DNA of 64,000 nt from Apoderus coryli (lineage: Eukaryota; Arthropoda; Insecta; Coleoptera; Attelabidae): NCBI GenBank assembly GCA_911728435.2, contig OU452208.1, forward strand, positions 4,030,001 to 4,094,000. The letters run 5' to 3'. The translations under genes were made by a program, and so were the position numbers. Below the pieces are notes generated by a model, which worked only from the letters and a program-made list of their open reading frames with translations, had not been told where the DNA came from and did not search any database. This document shows positions 56,340 through 64,000 of the stretch, one piece after another. Positions within the stretch are counted from its first letter, which is position 1, and each line of letters opens with the position of its first letter.

Positions 56340-58026
56340 GCTTTAAACGCAATTATGGGGGCAAAATTCAAAAGTGACCTATCGCTGCAGGTAAAGCAGA
56401 TGAAAAATACTTTAAAATCACTCGACCCCTGCTGATTTAGGAAAATTTAGTGGTTGTGTCCACCCCTATCACAGGGCTTAAGCGATTTCAACCAAAATCT
56501 AATGGCTTCATCCTAGGACTGCCCGAAATTCATATACTAAAATTTAGCTCCATTGGTTAAAGCGTTTGGGCGCTATCGTGGAAGAATGCATCTGGAAATG
56601 GTCTTAATCGTCTCAGTGAACTTCAAAATGGTTATATCCGTCTTTATCACAATTTTTTAGGGCCTTTTTTCCCTATTATTGGCCTCTATACCTAAGGTTA
56701 CATACAGCCAGCGTATTTTAGTTATTTGTTTTTGTGTTAACTTGGACCAAGTCCCAGATAAAGAATATTTATCTGGGCCAAGGTCATCGCCATTAGCGCC
56801 TTTACAATACTTTCCCTGTGCGGGAAAGTAGAACTATAAACATCAATGAATAAAGAGGAGAAAGAGAGGAGCATGTGGGCCATTTGACAGTTAATACGTG
56901 CAACGGAAGTCGGCCATATTGAAGAACCATGTTTGTGGATTTTGATGGTATTTCTTGTATTTAAAGGTGTTTATCTGCGGTTTAGTTTAATTTGGAACAT
57001 TTTCTATTAGTGCGGACATATTGTACGTGTTGTATTATTTCATAGTGTTTAATTAGTGGTAAAAGTGTGTATTTTGGACTAAAAAAGCAAAGTGCAAGAG
57101 GTGTGCAGCTTGTTTCTGTTATAAAACTCCAAAAAACTCAGAACTTGAAACAATATTTCATAGGTAAGTATTTCTCCACTTTTGTTCTAACTGTTTTTCA
57201 CCATTTAATAAAAGAAAATTCAAAAACTAAACCATGATAAAGGTCACAAATCTAATCATGGGCGTACCCGATTGTGGCGTTAAAAAAAATTTAACAATTT
57301 ATTTGTCTAAAAGTATTATCAAATTTGTATTGATTAGAAAATGGATTTAATTGAAAAGAACAAAGATCACCACCAACAAAACTAAATTATTTTAGTTCAT
57401 CTTTTATTTTGTTGTAAACATGGAAATATAATACTTTATTCTTATATTGAAATCACTGTTAATTCTGTATGTTTTAATAAAAACAATTTTCAGCTTTTTC
57501 TTCAATCAAATATAGAAAAAGAAGCAGATGACTAAACTTATAACATTTAGAAGGCAATAAATTGTTCATATGTATATGGATACCAAGTGTTTTATTTCCT
57601 GAAGATTAAATCCTTTAGGGAATATAATATTGTGACATTCCTTTCCAGATTTCAGTCAATTGTATATCTTTTTATTTAATCATTGCTCTGTTTAACTAAT
57701 AGAAAAAGTTCATTGCCTAAAATAATCAACAAAAAGTTCAATCAGCAATCGTTTTATGCTACGCTCCTGGATTCTGAGCCGCCATATGCAAGAACCATCC
57801 CGGACAACTATAAAAATGCATTATGCTCCTTCCTTTTTCTTCTTTATTCATTGATACACAGAGTTCGATTTATAGGCAAATAATAATGAGCTGAACAATA
57901 TCTCACATCAGTTCAATTGAACAGTATATGTGTGATGTAGTAAAATGAAAATACCAAATGTAGATACCTATACAATCGTATTAACTCGCTGTTTACAATC
58001 AGAGAAGGGATAATGTATTTTCTTGT
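56340..58026. other. no recognisable gene
   Basis: Repeat-like sequence (for example CCATTGGTTAAAGCGTTTGG at about 56550). A TTCATAG|GTAAGTATTT donor-like site at 57161 could end a non-coding + strand exon, but nothing else supports it. The ORF at 57683-57883 has no family features. Confidence 0.4.
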
Positions 58027-58032
58027 ACTTAC

Positions 58033-58080
58033 CCCACCAAAAACGTACAAAGCAATCAACAATATTTTCCCCTTAATCAT
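58033..58080 (-). CDS. signal-peptide-like first coding exon
   Basis: On the - strand, MIKGKILLIALYVFGG is followed by a strong donor GGG|GTAAGT. A short positively charged start and a hydrophobic run look like a secretion signal. An upstream in-frame ATG at 58137 adds 19 residues. It is the only good first-exon candidate to the right of the - strand exons at 43.8, 39.7 and 34.7 kb, so it may begin that gene; connecting exons are not seen. Confidence 0.4.
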
Positions 58081-58137
58081 CTTTTCCCGATTATTTTTGA
58101 TTCTTAAAAATTTCTGAATAATAGACACTTTCAACAC

Positions 58138-60093
58138 GACACAAACTAAATTAAGCTCACTTAAAGTGAATTAAATAGAAGATACAATATGGTACCTACG
58201 TATCAAGTAATAGTCTGAAGCAAAATAGTGATTATTCAATTTAAATTAATTTTTTTCGGGAATTATACTAATACTAATAGGTGCCAGTAGGAGTGGGCTA
58301 CAGGAAGTCACATAGAAACGTTGTAGGTACTTCTGTATTAAACTTACAGGGTGATTTATATTATACTTACTAAAAACTTAAAATTAAATAATTGCAAAAC
58401 GGTTGGAACTCGTTATATTTTGGTTAATCTCAATCTTTCAGTAACATAACTAAATAGAAACTGTGCCATTCTATTGGCTATTATAGAAATAGGTGAGTAT
58501 AAGAACTCCATTTTTACGTGGCATAATCAGGTTTCTCAGTATTTATTTTACAACTGTGTTAACTACAGTACAGTTTAAACAAAAAAGTGTGAAGTATTTA
58601 TATAAAATCTGATTCTAAATATTGTGGGAGAGTCAAATTATAAAAAGTCCCCAACGCTTAGAGAGAAATAAATACATCCGGCAACACCACGTTGGCTATA
58701 CTATAATAATCAGATGGTCTGTCTATTCTGCTCGCGAATCAAACAAACGGGAGGCGACTCTGTACAAATTTGGTAGGCTATACCTCGTCCGGGGCAGCGC
58801 TGTGTTAAGTTGGTAGGATGTGCCTCGCTTACCGTATGGATCTAGAATGGACGTACGTGCGTCAGAATGCTGTAGAACCAGAGATATGGAGAGTGGGGAC
58901 AATAAGCCTCAACATGCGCCCGACATCTTCTAGCTTAGGAATACAGGGTATGGTAATTTTTTTTTACGATACGAGGTCCGTTCATAAATTGTAGTTTAAT
59001 AATTGCTGAAACAACTGATAGAAATAATTGTTGCAATTACTTACAGGACAGAAGTATTAAAGAAAACTAGTGTTGTTTCAGGTAAAATTTAACATTGGAA
59101 ATCTGCGATATTCATTAATACATTTGAGACTTTTGTACATAAAAAATGTTCACTTGTTTCATAACGCTAGAAGAAGCCGTTTTCAAAATAAATGAGTTTG
59201 AAAATTTCTTTGCAACGTTTCCAATATTATTTACGGCTCCGATAATACAAGAAACAGGATGGAAATGCGTATAACGTTGAGAGAATAACTTCTCCCTTTC
59301 CTGCAAAGATACGTAAATGTGCCAAATGTCATTTTGATATCGAGACGCGTTTCGGAAATATTACTAAAAACCCATGGTCAGGAATTTACAAATAACAACC
59401 TGTATCTGAAAAACGAAGTATTTTCCGATATAAGTTCATATGAAAACAAAATCTTATTTTCGCTTGTAGAATGTCCCCTTAAATTGTTTTAAGTTAATTT
59501 CGGGACACTCTGTATATATATTTTACCGCTTACGAATTTTCCCTAGTGCAACACCACTGGCATCATTTGGTGTAAATTTTGTTGTTCACTATCTTTAACT
59601 TTACACCTATCTATATATTTTTTGTGTACACCTGAATAGATTTTATGGAACGAATAATAATAAAGTTGATCTGTATTATTTAGAAGAAAACAATATTTAG
59701 CAGCCAATTTGTTATAAATAATTTAATTGTATGAATTAGATTAAAAGTCTTGGTGTTAGGTAAGAGGGATGGTTGTATCAGAATATGAACTTTTATTTGT
59801 GTTGTAGGATTTAACTTTAGATATTGTTCCACTTTAGTTGATAACATAAATATTTCATCGAAATTAAGGTATTTTGTATTTCGATTTGTTTGCTCGCATT
59901 TCCCTTTCTGTGAGTTTTGTTACAGTATAAACAGTGATAAGAAAGGCGGCGTGCTATTATTTTTAATATTTATAATTTGTTCTCACATTTTGACAGTGAA
60001 AATGCCGCCCCGGAAGTGTCCGGGTTGTCCGGCCTTGCAGCGAGTTGCTCGTTGACTTATACTATCATGTAATATGGATATTCTTGTTTGTAG
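58138..60093. other. intergenic, probable upstream region of the SIAH-like gene
   Basis: No open frame of note. The + strand ends with TTCTTGTTTGTAG at 60093, a good splice acceptor, so a 5' UTR intron of the next gene probably lies here; its donor is not identified. Confidence 0.4.
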
Positions 60094-60104
60094 AGTTTGG
60101 GAAA

Positions 60105-61268
60105 ATGGCGTTTTTGCTACCAGACGATATCATGGAAAAGCTGTTGTGCTCAGAATGTGGAGATCATTTATCGGTACTACCCATCAAAATCTACCCGAAG
60201 AGAATTATTAAATGTGGAAGATGTTGCAAGAATGATAGTAATACTGACGGTGTAAGGTCTATTTTATACGAAACAATGTTAAAGAATGCCATATTCCATT
60301 GCAAAAATAGAATTGAAGGATGTATAAAACTATTACGTTTTCGAGATGTAGCAGATCATGAGAAAAAGTGCATTTCAAATAGTTACAATTGTTTTTTGTG
60401 TCAAGAAGGATTGAATAGTTATAGTTTGTTGAAACATATTAAAAACAGACATAGTGAAGCTTTGGTTAGCGGGAGACCGGTATTTAAAATTAAACCAAAT
60501 GAAAAATTGAGCGTATATTATCAGGAACGTAGTTTCTTATTTTTCTTTCAATTTAGCACAGAATATGATAAGCTTATAAAAATTAGAATGGTTTGCATGA
60601 AAAGAGAATATGTTCGTATTGATTATAACTGTAAAGTAGCAACTAGTGTTAACAGTTTTTATAAACATAGTGGTTTCATCACAAATAAAAATTGTGATGT
60701 AGAAAACATGTTTGTAATCAAGGTTGACAATAATTATGAGATTTTAACCATATTTTTCAATTTACAAGTACCTTATTACTTAGAAGAAATTCCAGGTAGT
60801 ACTGAATTTGAGAAAGTTGAAACAAGTTCTAACAATGACGAAGAATTGTACACCACTATATTTACTTATGTTATTGAAGACGTTCGTCAATCATTTGCTG
60901 AAAAAACAGTTCTTTTGTCGCCATCATACATCCTTTGTGGTTTTCCTATTCAATTACAAGTAATAATAAACCCGCGGAATAAAAAAAACTCATTAGGTTT
61001 GTTCTTGTGTGTTGATCGCAACAAAACACTTATACCACCTTGGTCTTGTGACGCCGAATGTGAATTTAGAATAAAATCACATATGAAGGCAGGCGATTAT
61101 ATTCGTAAAATGTCGCACCAATATCAGCGAAAAAATTTAGATGCAGAGTGTACAGTTTGCGTATTTAACGATATCTCAATATATAAGTTTCTTGGGTCAA
61201 AAGGATACATAAAGGATGATAAACTAACTGTTCAAGTTAAAGTTAAGTTCACCTCTTTTTGTAATTAA
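60105..61268 (+). CDS. SIAH-like (seven-in-absentia) zinc-finger protein
   Basis: The start at 60105 is chosen because it follows a splice acceptor (TTGTTTGTAG, exon from 60094) and has a good context (GGGAAAATGG); the frame is open 20 codons further upstream but that part would be intronic. The protein has 387 residues. C15-x2-C18 and C37-x2-C40 are half of a RING. The SIAH zinc fingers follow: C66-x6-C73-x11-H85-x3-C89 and C96-x2-C99-x11-H111-x4-H116. The remaining 270 residues would be the substrate-binding TRAF-like domain. Family members are ubiquitin ligases; here the middle RING ligands are missing, so ligase activity is doubtful. Intronless in its coding part, as in duplicated insect members. 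No damage seen. Confidence 0.8.
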   Translation: MAFLLPDDIMEKLLCSECGDHLSVLPIKIYPKRIIKCGRCCKNDSNTDGVRSILYETMLKNAIFHCKNRIEGCIKLLRFRDVADHEKKCISNSYNCFLCQEGLNSYSLLKHIKNRHSEALVSGRPVFKIKPNEKLSVYYQERSFLFFFQFSTEYDKLIKIRMVCMKREYVRIDYNCKVATSVNSFYKHSGFITNKNCDVENMFVIKVDNNYEILTIFFNLQVPYYLEEIPGSTEFEKVETSSNNDEELYTTIFTYVIEDVRQSFAEKTVLLSPSYILCGFPIQLQVIINPRNKKNSLGLFLCVDRNKTLIPPWSCDAECEFRIKSHMKAGDYIRKMSHQYQRKNLDAECTVCVFNDISIYKFLGSKGYIKDDKLTVQVKVKFTSFCN

Positions 61269-61378
61269 TCTGACGTTTGTCTACAAGAATATATCAACAG
61301 TATCCGTGAACGTTTTCAGATATTTATAGAAAATAATACCATAGTACAGTCCAACACTTAGACAATTTCCTTGTCTAA

Positions 61379-63606
61379 GGTACAACCTCTTTAATCCGGA
61401 CAATTAAATATAAGAAGTGTGCCCGGACTACTGAATAGTATGCTAAAACTGCATGAATGCATTACATACATAACATATGCACATATTCATGCTACCGACC
61501 GTCTGTATCTCCGAAATTCTTGGTCCTACAGCTTTCGGGAAAAAGAATATTAGCAATAGTAGCTATGAGAAATTGACCAAACTAGTTTTTAAATTTCAGT
61601 ACCTACCACTAGAGGGCGCATTTTTAAGAAGAAAACTAAAAACTGTAATATTTAGAATCTCAAATGGTAGGCATTAGGTTACATTTTCAAATCTAACTTT
61701 TAGTAATCTACAACTTTAGAGAATTAAAGTTGTACATGAGACGAGACGTATCTATGCTGTCGTAACGGAAATTATTTAGGATAAGTCAATTGAAAAATCT
61801 AGGACCAAAAATGAGTTAAAGCAACGTAACGTATTTCTCTTAGGTTATATTTACATTTTTTGCACTCGTTCGGCTACCTCCGGTCATACAATCGAGAATT
61901 TCCGGTAGAATGTGTTCTCGTCTGAATGACACGCAAGAGACCGTGTCGATACGGGATACGTATCCGCAAACGAGATGAAAAATTCATCTGCGCATGCCTA
62001 GCTGTCAATAGATACGTATACGTTCTTGTCTTATGAACAACTTTAACTCCCTTTTATTCCTGAGACATCATCCAGGGACTTATTCGGGTTTACTGAAGTA
62101 AGATGAACATTATTCTTAAGACGTTTCGTTTTGCTTTGAATACATCATCAGCTACTGAAATTACATTAACATTTTTTATGCAAATCTAAAAATGCAATAC
62201 GTTAAAGATTGTGAAATTTAAATTCCTCTAAAAACTTCAAAAAAAAACAATACATCCAACATGTTACTTTCTTTGGTGTTTATAAAGAAATTAGTACTAC
62301 TTTTTTTAATGCATAGTATGTATCGTTTTTTAACGTTTTTAGAAGAATTACAATCTTTAACGTATTATTTTTAGATTTGCATAAAAAATATTAATGTATG
62401 ATGTCTCAAAAGCAAAACGAAACGTCGTAAAATGCTTTGGAACTAAAAAAAAGGAAATAGTTTTCATCTTATTTGAGAGAACCCCAGCGGACTGTTGGTA
62501 AGATGATGGATAGAGACTTCCGGTTTGTTTCTTATTTTAGGCTTATTTAAACCAATATATAAAAATTGAATCATACCATTAAGGGCTAAATTGAGTTCGA
62601 TATTCAACTTCATCTAGCTGACAGTTGGTAAAAAATAATGAAGGTTTGTTTGCACTTTAAATAAAAGTTGTGAATTGCCTTTTCAATGAGCTTAAATAGA
62701 CTTCAATCGGATAGAGAGTCGTTGAGATATCGCATATTCTTTAGAACATCATTCGTTTTAAATATTGCAGAATTTAGTTTTCTTTTTAAAAATGCGGCCT
62801 CTATTGGTAGTTGTTGAAAGTTAAAAACTAGTTTGGTCAATTTCTCATAACTACTATTGCTAATATTTTTTTCCCGAAAGCTGTACCATAGTCATTGAGA
62901 TATACCATAGTCTAATAAATAATATACTAGTCCCCGCACTTGAACATATGCAGCCGTTTTGCCGTTGGTATTTAGCCCCTTCCCCGACCCTCTCTCGTCT
63001 AGAATTCTGATGGACCGGTCGCCCAGAATTTCTCTTCGTTCTCTACAATACACAGTCGACCAAGTAAGCGTAGGGATTTAAACAATAGCAAAGCAAGTTT
63101 TCACTCGTTCGCTACTCTCCTTTTCACTTTTCTCTCACCCGTATTCGTACAGTTTATTTGTGCTGGCCCTACAAGTCGTAAAATCGGCGGCACGCTTTAG
63201 ATCGCAATATAACAAAGGATTTACTTACAGTGCGGGCATAGTCTAGTAAATAATATAATAGTCCCCGCACTGTAAGTAAATCCTTTGTCACCGAATAATA
63301 ACTATAGATAAGAAGGGTCAGTAGACGCTAAAAACGGCATCGACTCGTCGCAATCCCAGCCACATTCTGGCCCGCTAGTATATATACTATAACTATAAGC
63401 GGCGGCGAATTGATTTGAAGACAGAGATAATAAAGGTGCCGACACGAGGTGAAGTAACTGTATATTAAACTGTGCCTTTGTTATATTGAGATCTAAAGCA
63501 CGCATCCGGATTATCGAAGGGCATCCGGGGTATCATTGTTGCAGTTGCGCATCCTGATTACGGGATGTCCGGACTAGCATGTGTCCGGAGTAAAGAGGTT
63601 GCACTG
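61379..63606. mobile_element. pogo-type TIR element without transposase
   Basis: TACAACCTCTTTAATCCGGA at the left and TCCGGAGTAAAGAGGTTGCA at the right are inverted copies; CAACCTC, then ATCCGG, is the tip style of pogo/Tigger elements. Inside, a roughly 170-bp block at 61500-61680 recurs inverted at 62740-62905 (TTAGCAATAGTAGCTATGAG and its inverse). No coding frame survives. Confidence 0.6.
63212..63288. repeat. 25-bp perfect hairpin
   Basis: ACAAAGGATTTACTTACAGT, then GCGGG, is repeated inverted after a 27-bp loop. The loop plus right stem (CATAGTCTAGTAAATAATAT and following) also occurs as a direct copy at about 62906-62941. Confidence 0.9.
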
Positions 63607-63639
63607 TAATTAATTACACTTCATTTGGTACGTGTACTG

Positions 63640-64000
63640 ATTTTGACAGTAATATCAAGGCTTAAAGAATTACAAGGGGTGGATTATAGTTGGTTTACTA
63701 ATGGAAAAAACAATAATCTGATTCTGATCTGGATTCCTGGCCACTCAGAAAGGAGTCTCTGGGAAAAGAGGGACTATAGGGAAACTTATCGGATCACTAA
63801 TCATTGCAAAGAAGTGTGTGTGTGTTGGTTTTGTGTTCGTTCTCCAAAATACAGGTTGCTTCCCTCTACCCTTTAACCCTTATTTTTAAATTTGAATATT
63901 TTTACTGATGCTTGCCGTTTTTTTATTTTATTTTTAATATGAGTTTAAGTATTTCGGGATACTTCCTTTCCGCACACAAAGGTCAGTCTTTTTTAAATAG
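63640..64000 (+). other. weak non-LTR-like fragment, otherwise nothing
   Basis: LILIWIPGHSER at about 63720 resembles the WVPGHxG block of an RNase H, but neighbouring motifs are absent. No other feature seen to the end of the window. Confidence 0.2.

Noticed and set aside
57683..57883. 66-aa + strand frame as a small gene
   Set aside because: No recognisable motif, no promoter or splice context, and a length expected by chance.
60045..60104. Upstream start for the SIAH-like gene
   Set aside because: The extra 20 codons precede a strong splice acceptor and are hydrophobic, unlike the family; the start at 60105 has better context.

Overview
The window is eukaryotic and almost certainly from an insect with a large, AT-rich, transposon-filled genome; a beetle is my best guess, but I cannot name the species from sequence alone. 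The evidence is spliced genes with GT/AG introns, insect-type non-LTR (jockey, R1 and RTE-like), BEL/Pao, mariner, piggyBac, hAT and pogo elements stacked inside one another, and an insect-type SIAH-like gene. I see no bacterial operons, ribosome binding sites or CRISPR arrays.

Three host genes can be supported. (1) The 3' half of a non-lysosomal glucosylceramidase (GBA2, GH116) lies on the + strand in four exons: 3169-3439, 13614-13863, 13944-14120 and 17925-18116. Its 10.2-kb intron is filled with nested transposons, and its last intron is mostly a satellite of about 49-bp units. (2) A multi-exon gene of unknown function lies on the - strand. Three 3' exons (43650-43790, 39510-39714, 34369-34759) join in matching phases, and a signal-peptide-like first exon at 58033-58080 may belong to it. 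Its introns hold BEL/Pao, pogo, hAT and mariner elements. (3) A SIAH-like zinc-finger gene is intact in its coding exon at 60105-61268 (+).

Region by region. 1-3.1 kb: non-LTR fragments and copy 1 of a 1.6-kb unclassified repeat. 3.2-18.1 kb: GBA2, whose long intron carries a THAP exon, an internally deleted piggyBac, and a jockey-like element split by an intact unclassified TIR transposon (8857-11269, 566-aa protein) and by an R1-like element. 18.6-20.6 kb: copy 2 of the 1.6-kb repeat, with a 404-bp hAT MITE and a 27-bp micro-insertion. 21.5-24.9 kb: inverted-repeat element with two non-LTR copies and a short LTR remnant. 25.1-29.8 kb: degraded THAP element holding a non-LTR remnant, itself split by a 3.4-kb Sola-like transposon with a three-exon gene. 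30-34.3 kb: IS630-like transposase remnants, a 35-bp micro-element and a jockey-like copy. 34.4-43.8 kb: host gene 2, a head-to-head BEL/Pao chimera and a pogo-in-MITE nest. 44-48 kb: hAT derivative split by a mariner, then a deleted mariner. 48-57 kb: a series of MITEs, several with readable target-site duplications. 60-64 kb: the SIAH-like gene and a pogo-type TIR element.

The transposons tell an order of events. In three places (8853/11270, 25754/29192, 44913/46246) removing the inner element plus one target-site copy leaves the outer coding frame continuous, which fixes the ends of the inner elements independently of any database. The two most unusual observations are the 27-bp and 35-bp perfect or near-perfect palindromic insertions with 8-bp duplications, and the GBA2 intronic satellite whose every unit looks like a branch point, pyrimidine tract, AG and cryptic GT.
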